DNA from: Leifsonia shinshuensis
Lineage (GTDB): Bacteria > Actinomycetota > Actinomycetes > Actinomycetales > Microbacteriaceae
DNA length: 64,000 bases
Direction: 5' to 3'
NCBI RefSeq assembly: GCF_031456835.1
Contig: NZ_JAVDVK010000001.1
Span: forward strand, 1,178,001-1,242,000
Shown here: positions 8,453 to 15,216 of the stretch, piece by piece
Numbering within the stretch: the first letter of the stretch is position 1
How the letters are laid out: every line of letters starts with the position of its first letter
Program-made: the position numbers and the translations under genes
The notes under the pieces: generated by a model
Told to the model about the DNA's origin: nothing
What the model saw: the letters and a program-made list of their open reading frames with translations, nothing else
The model's database searches: none

Positions 8453-9330
8453 CAGACAAGCTGTCTCAGCAGTTGCCTGGGCTGGGTCAAGTCAACCTTG
8501 ATGCGTCACAGGCAAATATTCAGTACAACTCGTCGGTGGCACAGGCCGTCGCGACGACGAAGGAGTATGGCAAGGGCCTCGATGTGACGACGGACTCAGG
8601 CCGTCGCAACATGGGTGCACTGAACGATATTGCGTCCGCCGCTACGTCGTTGATTGCAGCGCAGGCGAAGGCTGGCACGTCGACGGACGTGTTGACGGCG
8701 AATATGGCGTCGGCGCGGCAGGCGTTCATCAACGCTGCGATTGCTGCCGGTGCTACGGCGGATCAGGCGAACAACCTAACGGACCAGTACGGCTTGATTC
8801 CGAAGAACGTTTCGACGGCGGTTCAGGTCAGCGGCCTTGATGACGCGAAGAACAAGGTCATCGGTTTGCAGCAGTGGATCAACTACCTGCACGGGAAGAC
8901 CGTCTTTGTGGACGCTGTGGTGAACGCTCCTGCGGGCGCACCGGGTCGCGGAAACGTCGGCTTCCGCGACGGAGGCACGATCCCCCTTCACGCTGCAACT
9001 GGCCTGACGGTCCCGGGTTCGGGCGTCTCGTGGGTGGACTCAGTGCCGGCGATGCTGGCGCCGCTGGAAGAGATCATTTCCAATCGGTATGGGCAGGCGT
9101 CGAACAACCGGATGTTGTTGAAGGCGATCAACAGTAATGCCCGCCCAATGCAGATTGCACAGATTGCGAATCGGCAGGCGGGCGCTAGCGCGGCACAAGC
9201 CCCGGTGAACGTCTATGTCAGTTCCAACGGCGTAGACCTCACAAAGTTCATCCAGGTCCAGGTCGAGCAGGGCGGCCAGCGGTTGTTCAGCCAGGCGGCA
9301 CAACAACTCAACGCCGGAAGGACGTGGTGA
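8449..9330 (+). pseudogene. phage tail tape-measure protein, C-terminal fragment
   Basis: About 293 codons in frame to the stop at 9330, with no start of its own because the 5' part was deleted at the integrase junction. It shows Ala/Gly/Thr-rich helical sequence, then FRDGGTIPLHAATGL and VDSVPAMLAPLEEIISNRYG. This is the usual end of actinophage tape-measure proteins (glycine-rich region with a DSVPAMLxPGE-type motif). The intact protein would be more than 1000 aa and set tail length in a siphophage. Confidence 0.8.
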
Positions 9331-9560
9331 TGCTACGCAATCCGCTGGTACACGAGTTGACCAACCCTGTGAAACGAGCCCACCTTTATGTGGCTCCGTG
9401 CACTATCACCCAGGTTTCGCCTCTGATGGTGACCGTGGAAGGGGCAACCAACATCCCGGGCGTCTCAATCGCCGGCGTCACCTATTCGCTCGGTCCCGCG
9501 AACGCGCTCATGTCTGACGGCCAGGCCGGTAAGCCGATCATCCTGCCGATCGGGCCGTGA
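9330..9560 (+). CDS. small phage protein downstream of tape measure
   Basis: 76 aa from ATG at 9330, overlapping the tape-measure stop (TGATG), with GGAAGG 8 nt upstream. Alternative GTG starts lie at 9324 and 9327. It has a compact beta-rich look (LYVAPCTITQVSPLMVTVEGATNIPGVSIAGVTYSLG). Position and coupling suggest a tail or baseplate-region component of the former phage. Family not recognised. Confidence 0.6.
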   Translation: MLRNPLVHELTNPVKRAHLYVAPCTITQVSPLMVTVEGATNIPGVSIAGVTYSLGPANALMSDGQAGKPIILPIGP

Positions 9561-9602
9561 CAGCCAATCCTTTCCGGCACGTCGCTTGCGGCGCGGTGAA
9601 AC

Positions 9603-9806
9603 TCAATCCGCCTCTAGAAATAGGATCTGCGACGCCGCATTGAGAAAGATGCGGTTCGTTCCAATTCCGTCACCTAGCGGGTATTGAAGATCGTGCCAAC
9701 CGCCACCGCTTGCGATGATCTCTCTGAAAGTCTGGGTCATGCGCTCCATGGCCGCATGCGTAGTCGCATTTCCGACCAGGACTCCGCCGATGTAAAGCTT
9801 CCACAT
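9603..9806 (-). CDS. small hypothetical prophage protein
   Basis: 67 aa (MWKLYIGGVLVGNATTHAAM...). No family recognised; no membrane segment. A TACCGT hexamer ends 7 nt before the ATG at 9806, matching the leaderless pattern seen elsewhere in the window and supporting expression. Many small actinophage proteins have this look. Confidence 0.5.
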   Translation of the reverse strand: MWKLYIGGVLVGNATTHAAMERMTQTFREIIASGGGWHDLQYPLGDGIGTNRIFLNAASQILFLEAD

Positions 9807-9869
9807 GCTGGCGACGGTAGCGCGGGCCTATGGCAAAACCTAGCGGGGGTGTCTTTCCGCTACGCCCGC

Positions 9870-10112
9870 ATGCCGCCTAGTGTGCAGCACGTGGCGGGCA
9901 TCAATGGATTCAGCCGTTCCCTGCTTCGCCGGGTCGAAGGCGACGAGTGGGCCGACTTCCCGCGACTTGGAGGGGCGCTGCCCTCAATCGTGCGTTTACC
10001 CATGAGTTGTGCGGCTTACGAAGAGTTGTGGCTCACGTCGGAAAATCAGTGGCCGACGTTTGAGACTGTTGGGTTTGTCCAGCGGGGCATCGCCCGAGCC
10101 GTTGGTGATTAG
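9870..10112 (+). CDS. doubtful small ORF in prophage remnant
   Basis: 80 aa from ATG at 9870, ending 2 bp before the convergent membrane gene. The composition is plausible (ADFPRLGGALPSIVRLPMSCAAYEELW) but there is no RBS or -10 hexamer at the expected distance and no recognised family. Without it, 9807-10113 is a 307-bp stretch with no other support for a gene. Confidence 0.25.
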   Translation: MPPSVQHVAGINGFSRSLLRRVEGDEWADFPRLGGALPSIVRLPMSCAAYEELWLTSENQWPTFETVGFVQRGIARAVGD

Positions 10113-10113
10113 C

Positions 10114-10773
10114 TCAATCGATCACACGCACTCGCGGCTCGCCCGGCAACCGAATCTTGGCCGGCCCCGCATTGAGCTGACCTCGGGGGTCACGGTTCCA
10201 GACGCGGCCTTCAGCATCGGTGAATTGCAGGTAGGTGGCGAATTCCAGGTCGCCTCGATTGTTGTAGCCGGTCTCGCGCGTCAGATCCATCCTGAGCTTT
10301 AGGGTGATTCTTAGCTTTTCGCCGGGGAGTAACCGCGCTACCACCTCGTGGGCGAGGAAGTCGCCGCCGTCTGGGAGATACGAAAACGCCTCCTCGTCGA
10401 CGCTGGCAATACGCCCGGATACGTTCGAGATTGCGTCGTCGCTAGCGTTCGCGATTGTGCTGGTCCAATACACGAGTTGGATGCCAGGTGGTATGTTCTC
10501 AGGCTTGTACGGGTCGAACTTGTAGTAACGGTCACCTTCGATGCCGTCGAAGATCGGGTAGCTGATGTGGACAGCGCGAGCCTGGCGCCTCTCCCTCTCG
10601 GCCGCTTCCCTAGCACGCAGCTGGTTTTGTTGCCGAATTAGGTAGAGCGATACGAACACCGCGGCTACCGTCCCCACCGCGGAAAACCAGGCTGCAGCGT
10701 TGGCGGAGTGTGCGACGCGACTGAGGAACTCGACGACTGCGGTCCAGACAGCGACTATCCAATCCCCCAACAT
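10114..10773 (-). CDS. membrane-anchored hypothetical protein, prophage cargo
   Basis: 219 aa. One or two hydrophobic segments near the N-terminus (VGTVAAVFVSLYLI) are followed by a charged coiled segment (QNQLRAREAAERERRQAR). A 150-residue, probably cytosolic beta-rich domain completes it. No family recognised. A TACGCT hexamer ends 6 nt before the ATG at 10773, so it has its own leaderless promoter. Two other genes here (12002, 12947) share the layout of a short N-terminal anchor plus a beta-rich domain, which suggests related accessory roles such as phage exclusion. That is speculation. Confidence 0.6.
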   Translation of the reverse strand: MLGDWIVAVWTAVVEFLSRVAHSANAAAWFSAVGTVAAVFVSLYLIRQQNQLRAREAAERERRQARAVHISYPIFDGIEGDRYYKFDPYKPENIPPGIQLVYWTSTIANASDDAISNVSGRIASVDEEAFSYLPDGGDFLAHEVVARLLPGEKLRITLKLRMDLTRETGYNNRGDLEFATYLQFTDAEGRVWNRDPRGQLNAGPAKIRLPGEPRVRVID

Positions 10774-10799
10774 ACCGTGAGCGTAGCAACACCGGGCCT

Positions 10800-11078
10800 C
10801 TACCCGGCCGGATGCGGGTTCGGTGGGCCATCCCAGTAGCCGTGCGACGTGCGGCTGTCGTATCGCACTAGGTCGTCGGCGCGCTCGAGCGATTCACACA
10901 CAGCCATGAGACGTCGTTCGGCGGGATCAATGTGCCACCTGACGACCAAGTAGCTGTCTTTGCCGCTCTTGTCCGTGTAGCGGCGGATCACGGCATTCGG
11001 GACCCCAGGGTCGTCGCGCATGACTAGCCAGGTGTCCCTGTCGTAGCGAATTGGCTTTGGTCGTGTCACGCAATTCAT
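10800..11078 (-). CDS. small hypothetical protein, prophage cargo
   Basis: 92 aa, soluble and charged (YDRDTWLVMRDDPGVPNAVIRRYTDKSGKDSYLVVRWHIDPAERRLMAVCESLERAD would be read in one domain). Not recognised. It lies downstream of the 11096 gene on the same strand with a 17-bp gap, so the two may be co-transcribed. The start is uncertain; a GTG lies 9 nt inside the ATG. Confidence 0.55.
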   Translation of the reverse strand: MNCVTRPKPIRYDRDTWLVMRDDPGVPNAVIRRYTDKSGKDSYLVVRWHIDPAERRLMAVCESLERADDLVRYDSRTSHGYWDGPPNPHPAG

Positions 11079-11095
11079 TAGAACATACGTTCGAA

Positions 11096-11599
11096 TCAGC
11101 GCGAATCGCAGTCCTTGCGGTCGGGCTGCGCCTCTTGGCAGTACTCGGAAAGGACACCGCCATAGGCCAAGTCATATTCACCGTAATTGAACGTGTAGAC
11201 GTACTTGTCGCCGCCGATCGGCGGCAGTGCCTTATACAGTTCTTCGGCCCGTTGCCAGGCATCGGAAGTTCCATACACCGACATCTGATTGACGCTGGTC
11301 TTGAAGTCATGGCGCGCCTTCAAATACCTCGACATCAACGCTTCGTTGCCCAGAAGCTCTTGGTCCGTATGGCCGGCCTCAAGATAATTTTGAGCGGCGA
11401 TGGAAGCCCAGCCATAGTCGTTCCCGTAGTCCAGCAGCTCATCGAACAGCTTCTCCCGTTGCTGCTCGAGCTTGGCAGTCCGATCATGAACGTCCTGAAG
11501 GTTGGAGGAAATCACAGTTCCAGCTAGGACCGACACCGCGCCGATAACTGTTCCGGCGAACCCAATGAGGGCAATTCGCCACTCGTCCCTGGTTGTCAT
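11096..11599 (-). CDS. membrane-anchored hypothetical protein with coiled coil
   Basis: 167 aa from ATG at 11599 behind GGGAGG. A single membrane helix (about 10-31, IALIGFAGTVIGAVSVLAGTVI) is followed by a coiled coil (DVHDRTAKLEQQREKLFDELLDY) and a soluble tail. No family recognised. Lower GC than the chromosomal flanks. It could be prophage-encoded membrane cargo; there is no evidence for a particular function. Confidence 0.6.
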   Translation of the reverse strand: MTTRDEWRIALIGFAGTVIGAVSVLAGTVISSNLQDVHDRTAKLEQQREKLFDELLDYGNDYGWASIAAQNYLEAGHTDQELLGNEALMSRYLKARHDFKTSVNQMSVYGTSDAWQRAEELYKALPPIGGDKYVYTFNYGEYDLAYGGVLSEYCQEAQPDRKDCDSR

Positions 11600-11760
11600 C
11601 TTGGCCTCCCGCTTTCACATAGCGCCGAGGTTGCCTCAGCGGTGAATTTCTCATGGCCGCAACTCTAGAGTCTTCCTCACTTTGTTCACCAGCTCCCGGA
11701 GCGGCGACCGTCCAGCCCTAGCTAAGGGTCGCCACTGCGCTACCATCCACGCATGGGAGC

Positions 11761-11886
11761 AAGGTCAACGCCAAGGCAGCAGCAAAGGTGCGCACCCTGA
11801 AAGCACAAGGCCTGTCGGCAGGTGACATAGCGCGTGCCGTTGGCGTGTCCAGGGCGACCGTCTACCGCTACCTCGACAGCGACTGA
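11761..11886 (+). pseudogene. C-terminal HTH of a resolvase/invertase-type recombinase, start lost
   Basis: 41 codons ending at 11886. GLSAGDIARAVGVSRATVYRYL is a classic resolvase-type (HTH_7) DNA-binding helix-turn-helix. This frame has no ATG, GTG or TTG between the upstream stop (11719) and the HTH except GTG at 11788. An ATG at 11753 sits in the wrong frame, one base off. It is therefore either a single-base indel in a tiny HTH gene or a fragment of a serine recombinase. Confidence 0.55.
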
Positions 11887-12001
11887 CACCCCTCCCCCAG
11901 CCCCCCTTCGTCGGAACGCGCGAGGGGCGCTACATCGCGTCACGCCTTCGGACAGTGATGGGAACTCGGTTTGTGTTTCAGGAGTCGGATATTCTCAGGC
12001 G

Positions 12002-12595
12002 GTGCGTAAGCGTTGGACATGGTGGGCGGTGGCCGCAGTGGTCTTTTCTGCTGCCTTCATCGTTGGCGGCTACTGGGCGGTTAAGACTTACAAGCTTGAC
12101 GGCAATCTGATCACTGCGTTGTTCACGGCGCTGGCTGCGGTGGGTGCTGGCGTCTCGGCTTTCGCAGCGTTTCTTTCTGCACAACAGAGTTCAGCCACTG
12201 CGCGAGACGCACTGCGCGCTTTGAGTTTGGCTGGACGCCCCGCTCTTGAGGTCTTGCTTGTTCGGGTGGAGGGCAAGTTTGGAGTCATGATCGGTCACCG
12301 CTTAGTCGAGCCGAAGATGGATCGAGCCGTTATGAGATGGAACTTGCGCGATGGCCGGCAAGGACAAAGTGACTTCAGTGCAGCGTTCGAGTCCGCGGGG
12401 CACGCGAAGGTTGTGGCCATACCGGGCGATTTCCCGACGATTAAGGGTTCCGACGTGATCACGGTCGACTTCTGGGGTAAGACGGGTCCGGTCGGCTGGC
12501 GACTAAGACAGGTTTACAACTACAAACCCTTCGAAAAGTCCGCAACGGATGTGCTGAAATACCCTGCGGAGGAACGCACAGATGAGATCCCTTAG
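12002..12595 (+). CDS. membrane-anchored hypothetical protein, prophage cargo
   Basis: 197 aa from GTG at 12002, chosen because TATTCT ends exactly 6 nt upstream (leaderless promoter). Two N-terminal membrane helices (about 5-27 and 36-58, the latter LITALFTALAAVGAGVSAFAAFLSA) precede a 130-residue beta-rich domain. Family not recognised. It is convergent with the Xis-like gene and overlaps its stop by 4 nt. The layout is shared with the 10114 and 12947 proteins. Confidence 0.62.
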   Translation: MRKRWTWWAVAAVVFSAAFIVGGYWAVKTYKLDGNLITALFTALAAVGAGVSAFAAFLSAQQSSATARDALRALSLAGRPALEVLLVRVEGKFGVMIGHRLVEPKMDRAVMRWNLRDGRQGQSDFSAAFESAGHAKVVAIPGDFPTIKGSDVITVDFWGKTGPVGWRLRQVYNYKPFEKSATDVLKYPAEERTDEIP

Positions 12596-12927
12596 TCACG
12601 ACCGTTGCTGTTCGCTGCCGCGGCGTTGCGCCGCCTTGTGATGGCTGCGCGACGACCCGCCTCGGAGCGCGGAGATTGCTGCCAGGGGTCTACAACTGAC
12701 GGCGGCGTCAGGGCAGCCAATACTTCGCTGATGTAAAACCGCCATTCGCGACCGACCTTGAAGCCGGGGATGTACCCCCAGTGCGCCTTCTGGGCCACAG
12801 TGTAGGTGGACAACTTAAGGTAGGCGGCCAACTCTTCGATTGCCACCGGCTCCTCGTCCGCCGGTTTGAGGACTGCCCGCAGTTCTTCGCGAATAATCTG
12901 ACGTAAACGCTCTTCGGTGATCTGCAT
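12592..12927 (-). CDS. excisionase-like HTH protein
   Basis: 111 aa. The middle (VAIEELAAYLKLSTYTVAQKAHWGYIPGFKVGREWRFYISEV) is the MerR-like winged HTH of the excisionase family (HTH_17 pattern: LSxxTVxxxxxxGxIPxFKVGRxWRF). The N-terminus is helical and the C-terminus basic. In an integrated element the usual role is Xis, bending att DNA to direct excision. Because the integrase is truncated this can no longer work in cis. A TACGAT hexamer ends 6 nt before the ATG. Confidence 0.78.
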   Translation of the reverse strand: MQITEERLRQIIREELRAVLKPADEEPVAIEELAAYLKLSTYTVAQKAHWGYIPGFKVGREWRFYISEVLAALTPPSVVDPWQQSPRSEAGRRAAITRRRNAAAANSNGRD

Positions 12928-12946
12928 GCCGGAATCGTACGTCGGC

Positions 12947-13375
12947 CTACTGATCTGAAAGCAGCGCTCGCGATTTGATCTTGCGGAAGTCCGGCTCGGC
13001 CCTCCACCTCAGTTCAAAGTACATATCAGACTTCCACTTCGATTGCGGAGTCACCTCAACACTTGCTGAAATCGCTTCGCCTTGCTCGAGCGTCGTCTTA
13101 CTACTGAGAACCGCGCTCCCCGATCCCGAGTGTTGGTGGACGCCCCACCACTCCACGTCGCGCATTACGCCCATACCTTGGTTGATGGCGCGAACATGTC
13201 GACTCTCGTGTAGACCCGATTCAAGGACTCGCAGTCTCGATCTGCTGTCGAATTCCAGCTGTGGTCTTGGGCGATAGACGATCGAACGGGTCAACGTGGT
13301 CACCGACGCGGCAGCGGCAACAAGAGAAACAATCAGCGCAAGCAATGCCATAACAAATGCGGTTGTCGGCTCCAT
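12947..13375 (-). CDS. membrane-anchored hypothetical protein, prophage cargo
   Basis: 142 aa. One membrane helix (about 6-28, FVMALLALIVSLVAAAASVT) is followed by a cytosolic beta-sandwich-like domain (RPRPQLEFDSRSRLRV...). Unknown family. TATCGT ends 6 nt before the ATG at 13375, so it has its own leaderless promoter. It lies 19 bp upstream of the Xis-like gene on the same strand. Confidence 0.6.
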   Translation of the reverse strand: MEPTTAFVMALLALIVSLVAAAASVTTLTRSIVYRPRPQLEFDSRSRLRVLESGLHESRHVRAINQGMGVMRDVEWWGVHQHSGSGSAVLSSKTTLEQGEAISASVEVTPQSKWKSDMYFELRWRAEPDFRKIKSRALLSDQ

Positions 13376-13451
13376 ATCGTCACGATAGTGACGCCGACCG
13401 GGCTCATGGAAGCGTCGCGAGCCCCCTCCGTCCTGTTGTTATGGTGCACCT

Positions 13452-13640
13452 ATGGCTCTCACCTACGAATTGATCAGACTGCCAGACGGAACAAGCGAGA
13501 TGTGGACGACGGACCGGATGATTGGCCACGTCATGAGGGGCGAAAGGGGATGGCACGTAGTGGGTGACTCCGAGCATCAATACGAGGACGCCGACACTCT
13601 GTCGAATCTGATTCAAAGCGGCCGGGTCAACGGATTTTGA
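13452..13640 (+). CDS. small hypothetical protein, prophage cargo
   Basis: 62 aa, soluble and acidic (ELIRLPDGTSEMWTTDRMI). No family recognised. TATGGT ends 6 nt before the ATG, which supports it as a transcribed gene. It is the last gene before the right attachment region. Confidence 0.5.
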   Translation: MALTYELIRLPDGTSEMWTTDRMIGHVMRGERGWHVVGDSEHQYEDADTLSNLIQSGRVNGF

Positions 13641-13662
13641 CCGCGAAGGGAACAACGCATGC

Positions 13663-13681
13663 AGTCCGCAGTTAGTCCGCA
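13663..13681 (+). repeat. right arm-type repeat pair (AGTCCGCA x2)
   Basis: AGTCCGCA at 13663-13670 and 13674-13681, with the same 11-bp period as the left pair and the same orientation. It lies 105 bp inside attR. The 13641-13785 stretch otherwise shows only short repeats (ATGGCCGCC twice) and no gene. Confidence 0.65.
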
Positions 13682-13785
13682 GGACTACCGCCAGCGTATT
13701 ATGGCCGCCAACAGCGGCCAATCACGGAATTGGCTTCTGACCGGGGTAAACAGGCAGAGCCAATGGCCGCCGAGCGTTTGATTGA

Positions 13786-13813
13786 AGTACGAGCTGTACT
13801 ACGGCGTCTGAGC
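13786..13813 (+). repeat. attR core of the glnA prophage remnant
   Basis: Exact 28-bp copy of 7712-7739 (glnA 3' end). It marks the original 3' end of glnA, displaced by the element. The native terminator hairpin follows 17 bp later. Confidence 0.9.
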
Positions 13814-13830
13814 CGAGCGCTCCCGCAGCA

Positions 13831-13868
13831 CGAGAGGGCCGCATCCCGCACGGGATGCGGCCCTCTCG
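13831..13868 (+). terminator. displaced glnA terminator hairpin
   Basis: Perfect 17-bp stem (13831-13847 with 13852-13868), 4-nt loop. It would originally have lain 17 bp after the glnA region now found at attR. Its right arm and the next few bases (13854-13873) recur at 15097-15116. Confidence 0.75.
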
Positions 13869-13873
13869 CCGTT
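13854..13873 (+). repeat. 20-bp direct repeat, left copy (terminator arm)
   Basis: GATGCGGCCCTCTCGCCGTT, identical to 15097-15116. The two copies enclose the HigBA pair and a membrane protein gene. Confidence 0.75.
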
Positions 13874-13889
13874 TGGTCGTACCGAGTGA

Positions 13890-14177
13890 TCACACGGCGA
13901 CGAGCGGACGGATCTCGTCGAACTCGGCGGCGTGGGCCTCCAGTGCGCGCTCCAGGTCGTAGTGCGCCTGCAGGTTGAGCCAGAACTCCGCGGTGGTGCC
14001 GAAGGCGCGTGCCAGCCGCAACGCGGTGTCGGGCGAGATGGCCCTCTTGCCTGCGACGATGTCGCCGATCCGCTGGGCCGGGACATGGAGCGCCTTCGCC
14101 AGCGCGTACTTGGTCAGGCCGAGGGGCACCATGAACTCCTCGTACAGCACTTCGCCCGGTGTGATGAAGTCGGCCAT
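13890..14177 (-). CDS. higA: HigA-family antitoxin
   Basis: 95 aa from ATG at 14177 behind GGGGAGG. HTH of the XRE/HigA type (YEEFMVPLGLTKYALAKALHVPAQRIGDIVAGKRAISPDTALRLARAFGTT spans it), followed by FWLNLQAHYDL, as in HigA/VapI proteins. It should neutralise the upstream toxin and repress the operon. It is 32 bp downstream of the toxin gene on the same strand, toxin first, which is the HigBA order. Confidence 0.9.
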   Translation of the reverse strand: MADFITPGEVLYEEFMVPLGLTKYALAKALHVPAQRIGDIVAGKRAISPDTALRLARAFGTTAEFWLNLQAHYDLERALEAHAAEFDEIRPLVAV

Positions 14178-14209
14178 CGGATCCTCCCCTGCTCGTTCGT
14201 CCATCGCTC

Positions 14210-14491
14210 TCAGTGGTAGTCGACGATCTCGACGGCTTCTGGGCCGCCGCTCGTCCACCGGAAGCAGATGCGGTATTGGTCGTTGATGCGGATGCTGTAC
14301 TGGCCGGCGCGGTCGCCGCTCAGCTTCTCGAGCCGGTTTCCCGGCGGTACCCGACAGTCGTTGAGATCGGCCGCCGCGTTCAGCATGGCGAGCTTGCGGC
14401 GGGCGATTCGACGGACATCCGGGCCGAACCGCTTCACCGGGAGACCGGACCACACCTCCTCCGTGAAACGATCGGCGAAGGAGTGGAGCAT
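14210..14491 (-). CDS. higB: HigB/RelE-family toxin
   Basis: 93 aa. Shows the HigB/GraT pattern: SFADRFTEEVW at the start, RKLAMLNAAADLNDCRVPPGNRLEKLSGDRAGQYSIRINDQYRICFRW in the core. This is a RelE-fold ribosome-dependent mRNA endonuclease family. The start is fixed by the promoter just upstream (TACTAT 5 nt before ATG). It precedes higA, giving a complete type II module. It lies in an island next to the prophage remnant, where such modules often act as stabilisers. Confidence 0.9.
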   Translation of the reverse strand: MLHSFADRFTEEVWSGLPVKRFGPDVRRIARRKLAMLNAAADLNDCRVPPGNRLEKLSGDRAGQYSIRINDQYRICFRWTSGGPEAVEIVDYH

Positions 14492-14525
14492 GCTCCATAG
14501 TAACGCGGGGCGTTAATAACGTCAA
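14492..14525 (-). promoter_or_regulatory. higBA promoter with embedded operator
   Basis: On the minus strand TTGACG (14525-14520), a 17-nt spacer and TACTAT (14502-14497) form a good sigma-70-type promoter ending 5 nt before the higB ATG. An inverted repeat TAACGC-N3-GCGTTA (14501-14515) sits in the spacer and overlaps the -10, as expected for the HigA operator. A second palindrome, GGAGCATGCTCC (14485-14496), spans the start codon. Confidence 0.7.
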
Positions 14526-14561
14526 GCGTGATGTGGCAACGAGGCTGGGCGTTCTAGCTCG

Positions 14562-15038
14562 CTAGAAAAGGGTTAGGAATATGCCGATCGCTGTGACGAT
14601 AAGGCCGAATGCGGTGATGGCTATGCCTCCGAGGGCAAAATCGCGTACCCCTGCCTCGACGATATGACGTTGCCGAGCGTCCATGCCGTCCAGTTCGCGA
14701 AGTGCGTGGCCGGACTCTGACTTGGCGATGAGGAGCATCGCCCGGTCTTGCTGGATGTAGCTCGCCAGCATCTGAAGTGCTTGGTCGGTATCGTGCGGCA
14801 GTTCATAGCTGCGGTCGTCAACTTCGGTGCCCCAAGCACCTGCCCCACTCACGCGCAGACGTGGGCCGCGGCGCCACTTCGGGTTGATGGTCTGCGCTAT
14901 CCGCCGCCCCAGGTCCTTTGCGACCCTCTTGAGTGTGCCTCGAGTCGCATACCGTCGATATGTGCTGCCGAGGCCGAAGAGCGCGACCAGCACGCCGGCT
15001 ATTTGCACCCACGTCCCGACGATCTGGTAGACGGTCAC
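14562..15038 (-). CDS. hypothetical membrane protein, island cargo
   Basis: 158 aa from GTG at 15038. One membrane helix near the N-terminus (VGTWVQIAGVLVALFGLG) and a strong one at the C-terminus (IAITAFGLIVTAIGIFLTLF) flank a soluble middle. No family recognised. TAGCCT ends 6 nt before the start. It lies with HigBA between two copies of a 20-bp repeat, and its base composition is closer to the prophage than to the core genes. Confidence 0.6.
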   Translation of the reverse strand: MTVYQIVGTWVQIAGVLVALFGLGSTYRRYATRGTLKRVAKDLGRRIAQTINPKWRRGPRLRVSGAGAWGTEVDDRSYELPHDTDQALQMLASYIQQDRAMLLIAKSESGHALRELDGMDARQRHIVEAGVRDFALGGIAITAFGLIVTAIGIFLTLF

Positions 15039-15096
15039 ATCGGCAGGCTACCAGCGGGCGCCGCGAGGCGGGATCGCAGGAGACCGTGCGTGAGAA

Positions 15097-15116
15097 GATG
15101 CGGCCCTCTCGCCGTT
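15097..15116 (+). repeat. 20-bp direct repeat, right copy
   Basis: Identical to 13854-13873, but here the partner arm of the hairpin is missing. It therefore looks like a target duplication or att-type copy rather than a second terminator. Confidence 0.75.
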
Positions 15117-15138
15117 CCGGAACTTTTTTCGCGACCCC

Positions 15139-15165
15139 TGTCGACCTTTCCCTCCCCCGTTCGAC
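15139..15165 (+). promoter_or_regulatory. candidate ECF42-type promoter of the yciI-sigma operon
   Basis: TGTCGA at 15139-15144, then 17 nt, then CGAC at 15162-15165. This resembles the promoter described for ECF42 sigma factors (TGTCGA at -35, CG-rich -10). It lies 51 bp before the yciI start and would make the operon self-activated. TGTCGA and TCGACA also form an inverted repeat. Confidence 0.5.
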
Positions 15166-15216
15166 ACGATGGTAGGAGGGTGCGTCCGAAGCACCCCGGA
15201 CGTGAGGGAGACTCCC

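Larger units (their letters stand above)
7712..13813. mobile_element. degenerate prophage or integrative element in the glnA 3' end
   Basis: 6.1 kb bounded by a 28-bp direct repeat of the glnA end. It holds the catalytic part of a tyrosine integrase, the 3' end of a tape-measure gene with one following tail-region gene, an excisionase-like gene, an HTH fragment and several small membrane or unknown proteins. GC content looks lower than in the flanks. The integrase N-terminal half and all packaging, capsid and lysis genes are missing, so it should not be mobile alone. Confidence 0.88.

Noticed and set aside
9684..9869. 5' extension of the ORF ending at 10112
   Set aside because: It overlaps the better supported minus-strand gene at 9603-9806 and has no initiation signal.
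9830..9880. ATG at 9830 as start of a gene in the prophage
   Set aside because: Only 16 codons (MAKPSGGVFPLRPHAA) before a stop.
13786..13813. A second glutamine synthetase fragment
   Set aside because: Only 28 bp are duplicated, with exact ends that fit an attachment core rather than a gene duplication.
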